The translations under genes and the position numbers were made by a program. This document shows positions 12,070 through 26,671 of a stretch of DNA of 64,000 bases, one piece after another; the stretch's first letter is position 1; each line of letters begins with the position of its first letter. The notes below the pieces were generated by a model, which saw only the letters and a program-made list of their open reading frames with translations, did no database searches and was not told the DNA's origin. The DNA is taken from NCBI GenBank assembly GCA_025093985.1, contig JACAAK010000003.1:2542001-2606000 (forward strand), read 5' to 3'. The stretch is from Calvatia gigantea. Its lineage: Eukaryota > Basidiomycota > Agaricomycetes > Agaricales > Lycoperdaceae.

Positions 12070-12692
12070 ATGGAGACAAACGATTACAGCTCACCAGGCT
12101 TTACCACCTTATTATATTCTTGTCTCCCACTCGTCCGTCAACAATGCGGCGCAGGGCGCTCCGTCAAGCAGCTTCAGTCACCCAACCATTCAATATCATT
12201 ATCAAGACGACTCAGCACTTCCTCTCCTGCCTCAACACACAGACGAACATGTCTTGGTTCTGGATTATGATCCTTCTACCCAAGAGACACCTTACGTTAA
12301 GAGCATCTCACACAGTCTCGTCGTGACAGGGTTGAAAGTGGACGACGCACCAGGTGCAGCCGTCGCAGATGGCAAGAACAACCATATGTTTGTGATAGAA
12401 ACTACAAGCGACGATCAGTACGTTGGCGACAACGGCCCCCGCCCCTCCATGACTCACGTTAATTTCATAGCATTCAAAGCACGCCGATCACCGAACGAAA
12501 ATCACCACACGCAGCCTTGGCGCAATTCAAACACAGGTAAAATACTCCCATCAGCTCCATTCTAACAACCGTTAACCTGCACCTTTTTTTTTTTTTTTTT
12601 TTCGCAGGAACGCCATCCTTCGCCGTACCTTAGTTTACCCGGAAGAATCACCACCCGAAGAAAAACCCGGGGAACCAGCTAACGCCCCTTAA
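12070..12692 (+). CDS. Conserved fungal hypothetical protein, frame broken near the start
   Basis: Three exons (12070-12417, 12471-12536, 12608-12692) encode 165 residues if one extra G at about 12097-12098 is ignored. The ATG frame gives METNDYSSP and stops matching; one base later the frame reads ALPPYYILVSHSS and continues through QYHYQDDSALPLLPQHTDEH, VLVLDYD and HMFVIETTS to LAQFKHRNAILRRTLVYPEE. Both downstream introns splice in phase, and the corrected total length is a multiple of three. The alternative is an unseen upstream exon joining at the acceptor near 12089. I recognise the pattern as a conserved fungal family but know no function. No membrane segment or signal peptide is visible. 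A long T tract precedes the last acceptor. Confidence 0.6.
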
Positions 12693-12884
12693 CCTCATGC
12701 TGCCTCGCCTCCAAATCCGTAGTAACGTCAATAATTGATAACATCTGGTGCTACACTACATTCCTGGTGACTACCGCCGCACTTTCTTGCCAGCTCGCCT
12801 CGCTGGCCCGCCTCGCACTTGATCCTGGTTCTCCGTGATTGCACGCGCTGGGGCAGAGCTAAGAACGGAGGTCAATTCCAAGTT

Positions 12885-13656
12885 TCAACAACTTCCAACT
12901 CTGTTAGCCCACCTTTCATCCGCAATTTTGGCAGCTTCCTGTAACGCTTGGACATCCACGAGCGAGTTGATTGCGAATAGAGCAAGACCACCGATGCCGA
13001 ACAGGACCATGGGGTTCGTCAACAAGCTGTATAGGTTGAAGGACTGCGGAGGCAGGTAAAAGTCATGTCTCCCCTTGGGCGTAAGCTTCAATGGGTATGG
13101 CAAGGAGACAGTCGATGGCGGGTTGAAGGGCGTTCCGAGAGTGTAAGGATGAACCTTGAACGGTTTCATTGGTGACATCGATTCGCAGCTTTGTAGTCGT
13201 TGTTCAGCTGGAGCTCTTGTGAGATATGGAGAAACATACATTATCGAACGAATAGTCATGAGATCTGACAGACAGCAAATGTGGGCCTATTGGTACACTG
13301 GGGCTGAAAAGGGGTCCATGGTCAGTAGGCAGGGGGATGACGACTCCAAGAATACATACATAGTGAAGCTGCCGTCCGCAACAACACCGCCACTCATTCG
13401 TCCGTTATCAAGTATAACATTTGCCCGTCCAAGAGCAACAGCGTCTCATCAGGCCCGTAAAGTCAGTCCACATGAAATGGCAGTAGTGGGACAAACACGC
13501 GCACCTGGACACACGTCATTCCAAATGACTTTACCAGTGAGGTCTAGTGCAGCGGCAAGAAGCATCCTACATATTCCTCAATATCGAGAGACGTCTGGAT
13601 ACAAAGAGCAATTACCATGATGAAAGTAGCAACGTTCGAAAGCCGATTCTGGTCAT
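12885..13656 (-). CDS. EMC7: ER membrane protein complex subunit 7, frame broken by one extra base
   Basis: Five exons (13656-13616, 13566-13505, 13444-13360, 13303-13240, 13188-12885) give 184 residues once one base at about 13156-13157 is dropped. The spliced N-terminus MTRIGFRTLLLSSWMLLAAA is a signal peptide created across intron 1. The beta-sandwich domain carries DLTGKVIWNDVCPG, a GGVVADGSFTIPSVP strand and SHDYSFDNLRIDV. After the shift come PYTLGTPFNPPSTVSLPYPL, the membrane-proximal FYLPPQSFN and the C-terminal helix around NPMVLFGIGGLALF, all in family order. EMC7 is a lumenal/membrane subunit of the insertase that inserts tail-anchored and multipass proteins. The break falls between VTNETV and HPYTLG. 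The gene is divergent from UTP23 with 121 bp between starts. Confidence 0.85.
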
Positions 13657-13777
13657 GGTGAAGTACGACGTGGTGTTTTACGAGCTTCCTGCAATGTCAT
13701 ATTTGGTGTGATCACAAAACGTCACAAGCCATCACTTCCGCCCTATCAGCTTTCCTCCACCAAGCTCGAAGTCCGAA

Positions 13778-14811
13778 ATGCGCCAAAAACGAGCGAAAGC
13801 ATATCGAAAATTAATGCACCTATATTGCCAGTCTTTTGGATTTCGGCAACCATACCAGGTTCTCCGTCAGTTTTTACCACTGGACTAACCTGCGTCCATG
13901 AACTCATTTTCCCCCTCGACAGTGGACTCTGAAACCTGTAGAGCGGCTATCTCTCTCAAGCTTGACATCGTCAAACAGCTAGGCACAGTTCTTCAAGGCG
14001 AGGTTAAGCCGAGTATGTCATCTGCTGCTATGAGGTGCGCGCAGACTGAACACTCAAACGGCAAAGCCGTTCTTCAGTGATTACCCAATGTTGCGTCCAT
14101 GAGCTATATCTTCAAGGCAAACCGCAACAGCCTGCAACGGACCTGGCAAAAACCTTTGAACGACGAAAATGTAATCATAGGGAGCCTATCCCTGGAGATG
14201 ACTGTCTGCTGAGTGTTATTGGTACGTTATCCAAACTCCCATCCCAGCATCCTGTTTATCTCGGTCAAATGTCCGTCTGCGTTCGCAGGCGACGGGAACA
14301 AGCATCGTTATGTTGTTGCGACACAATCGCATCCACTTCGCATCAAACTCCGTACAATACCAGCGACACCCATCATTCACGTCAATCGCTCTGTCGTTGT
14401 CCTTGAGCCTCCGAGCGATGTTACGTTGCAGTGCAAAGCAGTAGTAAGTCTTTCAAGGATTTTGCCGCACGTCATCTCACCTTTTTCATACAGGCCGAAG
14501 AACAGCTGTTACATGCAACAATGTTAGACAAAGATCACGTATCGACGTCCACACCCGTGCCTACTACGCCGAAGAAAAAGAAAACTGCCAGAGGCCCGAA
14601 CCCTCTGAGCGTGAAAAAGAAAAAGGTTACATCTAACTCCCAAATTCAGAACTCAAAGGGCCAAGGTGAAGCCGTGAGGGCAGGGGTGAAGAGAAAGCGA
14701 GAAGAGAACCAAGATCAGGATGGCGAGGACGTAGTCGTTAACATAGAAGCACGGAGAAAACAAAAACGGAAGCGGAGGCATAAGAACCTGACTTTGCAAG
14801 ACAATGTGTAG
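13778..14811 (+). CDS. UTP23: rRNA-processing protein Utp23 (PIN-domain SSU processome factor)
   Basis: Five exons (13778-13865, 13923-14012, 14078-14221, 14289-14443, 14494-14811) splice in phase to 264 residues. The start MRQKRAKAYRKLM, the segment MITQCCVHELY, the FERRKCNHREP zinc-binding region with a following Cys, HRYVVATQ, and IHVNRSVVVLEPP match Utp23. The basic C-terminal tail contains GPNPLSVKKKK, a fixed family feature, and ends in Lys/Arg-rich repeats typical of nucleolar proteins. Utp23 is a catalytically degenerate PIN-domain protein needed for early 18S rRNA cleavages and snR30 release. Upstream ATGs at 13708 are in another frame. The product functions in the nucleolus, as does NOP7 later in the window. 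Confidence 0.95.
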
Positions 14812-14995
14812 CCCCTTACATCTTACAGAAACCTTCTCATAAAACATTGCGACGACAGTGTTAAATTGAAACAAATCAATGATGGATAGGTACAAAAGGG
14901 TAACAAAATACTATGGAAAGACACCAGGACAAGAACATCGAGGTAATAACCAGCTCAGGCTCACCCCACAGGAGAGAGGGGAGGACACTGGGAAA

Positions 14996-16142
<1,147 letters not shown>

Positions 16143-16240
16143 ACAGGTGGGCGGAGTTTGAAAGCGACATAGCATGCGCCAACTGAGTCACCATCACCGT
16201 AACCGATCCCGGTCAGCTGAATAACAGCCCTCATACTTAC

Positions 16241-16253
16241 GAATGTTCAAGAA
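16241..16253. promoter_or_regulatory. Heat-shock element upstream of polyubiquitin
   Basis: The plus strand reads GAAtgTTCaaGAA, three alternating 5-bp heat-shock units without mismatch. It lies about 170 bp upstream of the polyubiquitin ATG. Heat-shock factor binding to such triplets drives UBI4-type genes in yeast and other fungi. The match is seen directly; the regulation is inferred. Confidence 0.75.
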
Positions 16254-16471
16254 TCGTTTATTCTCTTCCATAACTTCCAGGTTATGCCAAAAACTGCCCC
16301 TCTCTCCGAGCAGGTCGCCCACTCATAAAGCTATACGATCTCCCGACGAGTACGGGCCACCGCAGCAATATCTCTTATAATCATTGGTTCAACACCCGCA
16401 TATTTTACGTCACGATCCAGGTCACAATGCACGGGACCTTCCAAAAATAACATAGAAATTACAAGATCTCC

Positions 16472-17875
<1,404 letters not shown>

Positions 17876-18000
17876 GAGGCCTTGAGGGTTCACAAAGATC
17901 ACTGCCGCCAACCAACAGATCCTTGCCATCCACCAATGATCGGACCACGTGCTCGAAAAAAGTTAATGCGATCACGACCTCCGACAAACTAGACATCGCC

Positions 18001-18960
18001 ATGGACAACACCGCTACCTCCTGGATCACACCGCCCACTCGGCCAGAGCTCATCGAGAACTTGGTTTCTGGTGTAGGTAAGTACTGTGTGGTTCAGATAT
18101 CCCTTTGTAAATCTCACCACACAATGCAGACCGCTACAACCCCAATAATGTCGGGATCCTTGAGGATTATCTCTATCACCAGATACGGAATCAAGAGTAT
18201 GATTGCCTGGCAAACCTAGCGATCCTGAAGTTGTACGAAATCATGCCCAAATATCTAATATGAACGTTGAGCTGACTTTTTAACCGGCCAACAGGTACCA
18301 GTTCAACTCAGAGCTTTACAACCCCGACGTGGTCATCAATATCCTTATCAAAGCACTTACTGCGTCCCCCCTCCCCGATTTCAACCTCTGCGTCTCTCTC
18401 CTGGATGAACGACCTATCAACGCAGCATTAGATGAACCTGATCCACTACCTTCTCTTCTCCCCGTTCTCCGTGGATTGCACGATCTTCTCTTCCGTTGCC
18501 GTTTCCCCGCGTTCTGGGACATCTATCGTTCAGATGACCTTGAGAATTTGCGCGACAATTACACAGTCGAAGTTGCAGGCTTCGATGACGCGGTGCGAGA
18601 TGTTGTCATCCGGGCTGTTCAAGCTACCTTTACGCGGATAAGCATCTCCAGGCTGGGGTCGTACCTGGCTTTGACTGGTACGCCGCTGCGTGAAGTTTTC
18701 AACCTGTTGTTCTTGGGCTGACATCATCTGCAGGTGATGATCTTACTGATTATGTTACAAAACTTGGTTGGACCATCGACCCAATTACTTCCGTTGTGAA
18801 CATACCTCCCAATCCAGACAACCAGATCGAAGCTACCGTTGTACAAGAAAGTATTAAACTACCGCGTACGAACACCCATAGTCCCATGTTAATTATCACT
18901 TACGGATTAAATCTTCCAGAACTTGCCAAAATCATTTCGCACTCTCTACCAAAAGCCTAG
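18001..18960 (+). CDS. EIF3K: Translation initiation factor eIF3 subunit k
   Basis: Five exons (18001-18076, 18130-18232, 18295-18677, 18734-18865, 18920-18960) splice in phase to 244 residues. The RYNPNNVGILEDYL start, YDCLANLAILKLYQFN, FNLCVSLLDERP and FWDIYRSDDLEN blocks, and the C-terminal winged-helix part match eIF3k. eIF3k pairs with eIF3l as a peripheral arm of eIF3 on the 40S subunit; budding yeast lacks it but basidiomycetes keep it. The start at 18001 directly precedes a normal N-terminus (ATSWITPPTRPELIENL). Nothing unusual was seen in the gene. Confidence 0.95.
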
Positions 18961-19089
18961 GGTACCAGCCTGGACAGTCCGTTCCACCAAAAAAGTAATA
19001 TATCTGCTGAGACGCCTGGTATCCTCTATACAATGACGCGGTGTGTATATAACAAGATGGTCATAACAAAGGTTCTTGTGTGGACGACA

Positions 19090-21484
19090 TCAGTCGGAAC
19101 TCAAGAAAGCAGCTAGGGTACCCCAAATCGCCATTACGGTTCCGAGGAACATGATCGCGCCGTCGAGCACCCCACATTTACCTTCCATCTTTACCTTGGC
19201 AGCTATGGGGCCGACGATTGAAATACAGAAGGCAGAGAAAGAACCCAAGAAAGCCATCATGATACTAAACTCCGGGATGTAGATGGATATAGCCACAGAA
19301 GCGCATGTCACCACAAGCCGCTGGATGATGGAGAGATACTGTTTTGTCGCCACGCGACCACCCCGGCACTCCGAAGCTCCGATACTGTTCGGTTTTTTAG
19401 CAACATGCTCGGGAGTAAATATTGGTGTGTCCAGTCCCAGGAGGACTTCCAACGTTGCATTGAGCTGGGAGGTATTTTTGAGTTTGTCGGGCAGAAAGAC
19501 GGATTAATGGGTCACTCACAGGTTGAGTGTTCAGCGCAAACTTTGACCTAGCCGAATGAGCAAGCAAGATGGGGGAGGAAAGTAACTCGACTCACAATGG
19601 ACTGAGCACCAGCATCCAAAGAGCAGCCTGATTGAGCAAGGGATTATATCCTGGTGTCTTCAACATATCCATACTGATCTGGGGTATTGTAAGATAGTGA
19701 TCGAAATGCTGCTATCTCCAACGTACTTCATCGCTTACGCTGTTCCCATACATCAAGTAACCGGCATAACCGATTAGAGCATAAATGAAAGTGGCGACAA
19801 CGAAGGCCCAGTTAATCATTGTGTCGAACTGGGAGGGATCAATCATGTCCCTGGCTAGTGAAGGAACGACTGCGTGACCAGCGAACTACAATCAACAATC
19901 ACATCAATGAAAATCAAAAGGACAGGAATAATTAAGCAAACTTACACCAGCCATGAATAAACCGAACGCAATTCCTAACTTCTCCATGCTCGCAACGCCG
20001 ATGCTAGTTTCGGCAGGATCCCAGAAACTCCCAGGTGCCTCCTGCTTGGATACGCCATCGATAAAGATAACCACAATCAGCAAGACGATCGAAATGATCC
20101 CGATGATTGAGGTATACGAGAGTAGAGAGAGAGGCAGAAACACCGTCGGGACAATCCTGTATCCACACATGCCATAGTTAGACTTGCGAGTTGACTATGA
20201 CCGAATGTGGTCCCTTACACTAACAGCCCCCAGATTTTGTATGAGTTCGCGGAATAGGTCGGCATAATTGTATGCAAGGAATCGGCATATAAAGTAACCA
20301 GAATGACACTAGAGTCGAATAATGTCTGTCAACTCGACAGAGCAATGGTGGTTGACTGTCCATGTGCGTACCCGACAGCAAACAATTCCATGCAGAACAT
20401 GAGACTGATAATGAGCGTTGCCCGTGGACCGAATGCCTTCCTACCAATATCGGAATATGACCTCAATCGAGGATCTGCACAAATAATGTGGGCAAGGATT
20501 TTTGCTCTGGAGGAAAATCGGTGGAGTATTAGCAGGAAAATTCCGATTTTCGGTAATTGGGGCTTCAGACGCACGTGTAACAAGCCAAGGCACCGTAAGA
20601 TATGATGAGAATGGTTCCCATGATCCACCCCGAATACGCAAATGCCAATGGCTCAGAGAGCATTCCAATACCAAGTAAAATGGCAATAGAGTTAAAGAGC
20701 TAATGAATGTTTGTTGTTGAGTAGCTTAGGGGTTATAAGTCTGGAATAACGTACCGTCTGACCAAAAGTGCTCCGACCCACATGAGCGGGCTTAACACCT
20801 TTTACGGTCCTGACGCTCTTTGCAATAGATCCATTAGATATTCGGCGCTGGTGAGACGAGTGGAAGTCCAAATGAAGGTGCTCCTGTTCCCCATGTTTTG
20901 TCGCCGCTGATAGTCTGTGCGGTAATTGAGGTGGAACGTCGAACGAAATCTTTCGGGACAGCAGAGGAGTCGTTTCTTGCGGCTGAACAGCTCGCCGCGC
21001 ACCAAAGGACGGAAGCAAAGAAGGTAAGGGTGTCAACCCATCGTCCCTCCCGTTCCTTCTCGATTGGCTCGTTCGTGGCACACTCACTGGTGTGCTTGCA
21101 GGCACCTGTTGTTGCATCGTACCAACTACCGCAGAGTCTGGGGAGACGAGGTCTTCATCCCATACCAGTTGGTTAAGGAAGCCATCCCGAGGGGTTCTGT
21201 CTTCAGTGTCACCATTCGAGCTGCACTCATCCTCCTCGTATTCATCAAATCGTTCAAAACTAGATTCTTTGTCCTCATCTTCGCACGGGTTTGTTTCTGC
21301 TGCAGGCGTGGCCGCAATGGTGGACCCTGCAACCAGATACTGTGCACGACGATCTAGAATATAGTTCGGTTTATACGCAAGCTAGGGCGTAGAAAAACAT
21401 ATACGTACACGACGCAATGACATCTCTGACGCTGGAAGTGGACATTGACGAGCCCACTGTGAATGGTGTGGGTATTGAGGACAT
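19090..21484 (-). CDS. AVT1: Vacuolar amino acid transporter Avt1-like
   Basis: Ten exons splice in phase to about 626 residues. The N-terminal 230 residues are cytosolic, acidic then Ser-rich, with a conserved-looking IASYRRAQYLVAGSTIAATP segment and an ETTPLL dileucine motif at about 152-157. The transporter core begins FGQTLFNSIAILLGIGMLSE and shows the amino acid/auxin permease pattern with about eleven membrane segments, including YADSLHTIMP and the AGHAVVP segment. Avt1 exports or imports neutral amino acids across the vacuole membrane using the proton gradient. The dileucine motif supports vacuolar sorting. A single 28-nt exon codes for SKFALNTQP near the C-terminus. Substrate range cannot be read from the sequence. 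Confidence 0.88.
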
Positions 21485-22279
21485 AATGGTTGTGGGTGGG
21501 GGGGATAATATGCGGATAACAAGGTCCGCATCTTCGGTCGTGGTCGTCCTTTATAAACATGAGTTGTGGGACAAAATTAAATTGCTCGAGCCTCGATGGA
21601 CCTTCTCTGCTTATCTGACAATGGTGATAAAAGTCTTCCTTCTTCGCTCCTGCTCTCATCCCGTTCCGGCAACTGTCGTGAGCATTTTATTACGCGAGAG
21701 CCGGACCATTCTTGAGCAGAAGAGGGAAAGAATGGTTGGGTAAATTACCAGTACAAAAGTCGTTGGTGCTGGGGAGTGGCTTGGTTTGCACTTAGATTTC
21801 CGGTGGTGCTGGTGGTGTTTGAAATTTGAAATTTGATGCCACGGATCTTGAGCTCATCAACTGCCCAGGGAACAAATTTCTCGATGATTCTAGCTCAAAC
21901 AACTGCTATGGATGCTATTATTGCACTACGGCACTATTCATACACCGATACATGTATGCACCTGCCCTTCTCGGAGGAGGGGCTGTAAGGTAGAAAATCT
22001 GCAGGTATGGTACGTGTACTAAAGATCTATGAAAGTCATAATCAAAGGATAGTTCAACGGTATGGGGGACGCAAGGCTGGAAGCACTGGTCCCACACCAC
22101 ACAGCTGGAACTACCAGTCTCGTCAAGAGAAGAGCACTTTTCACACCAGAAGATGTCACTGATTATAGGTGAGAGCTCGTCGGTTCTTCCAGTGCATATA
22201 GGGTTGCTGGGAAATGTCATGGCCAGGTCCCGTCTTGTTGCGGGAACTGCGTCGGGCATCGGGAAGTTTTAGGTTGGCA
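21485..22279. other. Intergenic region upstream of AVT1
   Basis: About 795 bases between AVT1 and the 3' end of ITC1. A 113-codon minus-strand frame at 21918-22259 has no splice support or familiar pattern and is taken as chance. Confidence 0.55.
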
Positions 22280-25200
22280 TTAAGATCCTAGGGTTACAGA
22301 TATCAGCAACGGAGCAGCTGCACAGCACAAGCGAAAATTGCTGACGGAGATCCGTTTCTTCATTCCAGCAGTGATAGGAATCCACCACTTTGTCAGCGCT
22401 GTTTTAAGGGCAAGTTCGCGATGACCCTTTGTATTCAACCAGGCCATGTATTCTTCGAGCTATCGGGCAAAGGTGATCAGTCCTCGAACCCAGCTCGTAG
22501 GAGAATATCTCTACCTCTTCAACCGTCGGATAGGCCGCCCAGTCTCCAGGACCTAACACTCCCTCTTCGCCTTCCTCCTCCAGCCGCCTCGCGTTAATAT
22601 CCTCCTCTCGTCTCTTTAGAATATCTAAATCGAATTCGCTGGGTCCCTGAATAAAAATCCTTCCAGTACCGTATTGTCCGAGGGCCGGGTTATTTGTCGA
22701 GGTACATCCAAGGCCGTCGAACCACCAAACTCTATTATAGAAACGGTCCCTCCCCAAAGGCTTCGCACGAATGCCGCCAATGTGTTGTCTGAATTCACGT
22801 TCAATGACTTCCAACCGACGCTCTAGTTTATTGACTTCTTCATCTAGTCGTCTGTGCTCCGCCAGCGCCTGTTTTTGTTGTGCTTGCCTCGCACGGGCCG
22901 CACCCCTCGCTTTGGCATTTGCAACTCGGGTTTCCTGCTTCTTGGCCTTCTTCTTACCCGTTGAATTGTCAATCTCACTCACATCTGAAACCTCACTCGC
23001 GTCGTTCATTGGGGTGTCTTCCTCGGTACCATTCGTCCCATTCGCCACCAGTTCGGCCTCAACGGCAAGAGCGCTCATTTCTTGTAGACTGGGTCACGAT
23101 TTTGGGTTAAGGGAAACCTCGGAATGAGATGGGGTGGACTTACTGTTGCTTCTTGGTCCTGTTGAGGTCGATCTTGGTTTTGCGATACTCGGTCAGAGCT
23201 TCTTCACATGCCTCCATATGAGTTCGAACAGTTTTACTCGAGACCGCCTGATTACAGAGAAAGGACAACATTGCGATTCGATCTTCTGGCGGTAGAGAGT
23301 AATATCTTTCCGTAGGCGTTGAAGAAACGATGAGATTTTGAGTGTCGGGCGGGGTTGATTCTACAGCCTCCGGAGACGGGGAGAAGAATAATTGCGTCAA
23401 TATTTGCCTCAGACGGGGAAAGTTATCAAGATTAGCGTGCTTAAATCAGGAGGTGAGCATGGGGCGAATGAACGAGTACATGAAATACCCACGTCTTTTA
23501 GACAACCCACGAGAGCTTCCTCCCAGCCTTCGCGACCTTCCACATGGCGCAAGGGTACTCGCTCCCAATTATTACCAACATCAGCCATGGCGTCGGTCAA
23601 CTCATCTATGGTGACGCCCAAGACTCTATCTTCAGGACCGACGGCCTCCTTAAGTTTAAGGAGGCTCAAAGTGACACTATGTCGTGTGAAATTCACGGTG
23701 CGAAGGTTGTAAATGAGGTTCGAATGGATTTCGGCAAGTAAGGGACAGGGTAAGTCGGGTGTTGTGTGTTGCAGCGCACACGTTAGATCGTCAAACGTAA
23801 AATGCCAAATGTGAAGCGGTTCACTAAGGGAACCAGTGAGTCGCGTCGTGGAGTTGTTATCAAGTGTGGGAGGGGGGGGGGGCTGATGACTCACCCAAAG
23901 GTGTTCAAGAAATTCCAGCAAAATAAAATTGATTCAAAGGTATATGGCGCATCGTTGAACGGAAGGTTCGAGCGTTGTGCCAAAGGTCGCCGCAAACTGA
24001 TGCCTGCTTTCTTGTCTTTTTCAGATATCCGGATGTCCAGATCTTCTGTCGGGTAACGAACAGGCTTTTTCTTTTTCTTTTCGACTGCAACACGTTCGGC
24101 TTCTTCCTTTGCTAGTCTCTCTTTCTCAGCTTTCTCATGTGCTTCGCGCTCTTTCTTCTCGGCTGCTAAAGCTGTTGTAGTGGATGTGAGCTGGAGGAGA
24201 AACAGTCACCCTAAACAACATACCTCTTCCCTCTTGTGCGGCGGTCATTTTCTTTTGCTTTTTGCTCGGTGGTCCTTCTCTGTCTTCCCATACTTTTCTG
24301 CGTTTGTCGATCTCGCCTTTCTTAATATCTTCAACGCCTCTGCGAGTTTCTTCTGGCATGATAGTGTTGACACCATAATGTTTGGCGATGAGAGGCTTCA
24401 CGGTCCAGGGAGATGCGACGGCGGCGTCACGGTCCACACAGTCTCGGATGAATCGGCGAAGTATTGACTTGGAGAAGGATAGCCGGTCACGACTGGAAAA
24501 AATTAGCGATCATGAAAAGCGGTGTGTGCTGACGGTGAAGCCATACCTTAAAGTATTACATTGGCATTCCATGACGCTTCCAATCACCTTCGTATCCTTT
24601 TCGATGGCTTTTGATACTTTGCCCTTCTCTCCTTTGTCCTTTTCGAGTTCGAGGATGTGAACCCAGTAATAGTAAAGCTCAGGGCTATCTTGTGAGTTGG
24701 CGTCTTGGATTGGGATGCTCAGGTCACCGCCAACCAGATGAGGTTGTTCTTCATCCAGAGTTTTGTCAGTAGGGTCCGTGTCCTTAAAGGCGTCTCTTGC
24801 TTGTTGGTCTGAGCTGAAGCGAGGAGGATAAACCTTTTCGATAACCCCATAGTACCTGGATAGTATTGGGATGAGTATAGGAATGGATAGATGACGGGGA
24901 CATTTCACTTGACGCCCTCAATGTCAACAAGGACCCCTGGGATAAACGTGAGCGTCGTGTTATGAATGGGCGGGATGTGACGCACTTTCGTTCTTGAAAT
25001 AGCGATCTTTAAAACGTTCATAGACTGCTTCAACGAGATGATCAAGGCGACCCATGACCTCTTAAACACTGCGTTGAGGAAGGTGATTCAAAAGACAATT
25101 TACAACGTTGGACATACGCCACTGTACTGCCCTGAGGACAGGATACTTGAGTGGTTCTGAAAAGCGGGCATGCATCGTACGGGCCTCTTGACGCTCGCTT

Positions 25201-25484
25201 TCCACTGCTTGGAAATAGTCGAGGCCGCTCTTGCCAGTTACCTCACATTGGAATTGCTTAAGTCGATAGAAAGACATGCGTGCAGCGTAGGCCCTGGAAC
25301 GGAGCCGGAGGGTAAGTATGTTGAGTTGGGAAGGAGAGAGAGTAGGGACGGACTCATAGGTCTCAAAGATCTCGCCGGTTTCCTCGAGGTAAAAGACCTC
25401 ACGTTCTGGGTCAGTTTCGAGAGCGCGGATGAGGTCCTCCGAGGGCTCTGTGAGGACTACGCGCTTGCGGCGACAGGTGGGCAT
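22280..25484 (-). CDS. ITC1: Itc1-like subunit of ISWI chromatin remodeler (WAC-DDT-WHIM)
   Basis: Eleven exons splice in phase to 877 residues. The N-terminus MPTCRRKRVVLTEP opens a WAC/Acf1-type DNA-binding domain (about 1-110). A charged region rich in Glu, Lys and Ala leads to a DDT domain (about 380-440, FTFDDLTCALQH) and WHIM motifs, including RDRFYNRVWWFDGLGC and a C-terminal EEYMAWLNTKGHRELAL. This architecture is that of Itc1, the partner of the Isw2 ATPase, which slides nucleosomes to repress transcription; animal Acf1/WSTF proteins are related. An intron with a C tract splits the linker before the DDT domain. No PHD finger or bromodomain follows the WHIM region, as in fungal Itc1. 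Confidence 0.9.
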
Positions 25485-26671
25485 GGGTTGGGTGAGGGGG
25501 AGGGGGAGGATGTAGGGAAAGGGACGAGGGGAAGGAGGAGTGGATGTGGGAGGAAAGAGTGATGGGGAGCGGGAAAGGGCCAGGTGGCTTGGTCGGAGGG
25601 GGCCAGTCAGTCAGTCTACCCACCACTGTCTGCCACACCGTCTGCCCTCCCTTCCACACCTTCTCGCAGCGCCTATCCACCACCCAAACTACCACACACC
25701 ATCCAGGGCCTCCCAAACCCGATTCATCCCACCACAGTCCTGTCCTCCAATTTTGCGTCGATCTGGGTATTGCATACTTATCCGTTCCAACCCAAGTCTG
25801 GTCCGCCTTCCATATATATTCAACTGCCGCTGGCATCCTCCGCAATTTTTCTGGCTTCCTCTTGTTCGCGTCATTATTTCTCTATACATATATCAACACG
25901 AGCTCTGTCCCAGGGTATTCCCTGCCCCATTCATTGCTTCCGCTCAGCTTGAGACCATCTCTTTCTCGTTTCAACCAATATCTGGACGCAACACGTGCTC
26001 TGGTCATGTGACATTACAACTTCCTTTAGGCACTTTTCCTAAATTTTGCTTGAAGGACTTCAACTGAAGCTTTTGACATTCCGAAGTCCCGACCAATGAC
26101 GGGACCATACCCTTAGCTCACTGCATTCCACTACCCCACGGCGGTCCGAGTATTTTTTCAATCCATTCGCTATCGAGTAACTTAATACCTCGTCCGACTT
26201 TGTGCCATTGCTTCTCTTCTCAAGAGCCCGAATTGAACGTATCAAGCTCCGAGCCACTTCAACTTGAACCACTTTCTGTAATCCGTCAAAGGCTTTTGCC
26301 TAAGCGCCATTTCTGAGACCCTTGAGGCTGGGCAATGTGTTGGGCATTCCACACCATTCACATCAGTGATCAACCCAATGTGCGATATTCGGTCTGAAAA
26401 CCTTCAACAGCAAAAACACTGCCGACTTGGTAGGATTAAACATGGAGTCCACCGCAAATTTCTGGAATGCGACTGTTCCGTCTCCTTGCTGTTTGAAGCT
26501 TTGAAGAGCAGGTAAGGCCCGTCTCCCGGGCCGCTCCAGGCTCTCGGACCGCATTCCTCCTGAGGCTCCTGTTAAGAAGGCTGAAGCTTCGCCAGATGTT
26601 TGAACGCTGAACCTCTCCCAGAACCCATCGAGCACCCCGTCGCAACTGGTCTGCCGTTAACACAAACTAAT
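25485..26671. other. Divergent promoter of ITC1 and the oxidoreductase
   Basis: About 1.2 kb without a supported gene. Overlapping frames occur on both strands around 25540-26070 but none shows a family motif. Confidence 0.55.

Noticed and set aside
7640..13170. Programmed +1 frameshifting in CBR1 and EMC7
   Set aside because: The sites share no slippery heptamer, no stop codon in the zero frame at the shift, and no common downstream structure that I can see.
21918..22259. 113-codon minus-strand open frame
   Set aside because: No start context, no splice partner, no family motif, and Cys/Pro composition without pattern; likely chance.
22900..23720. Possible tRNA B-box (GGTTCGA-like) within ITC1
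   Set aside because: It lies in coding sequence and no cloverleaf or A-box could be drawn around it.
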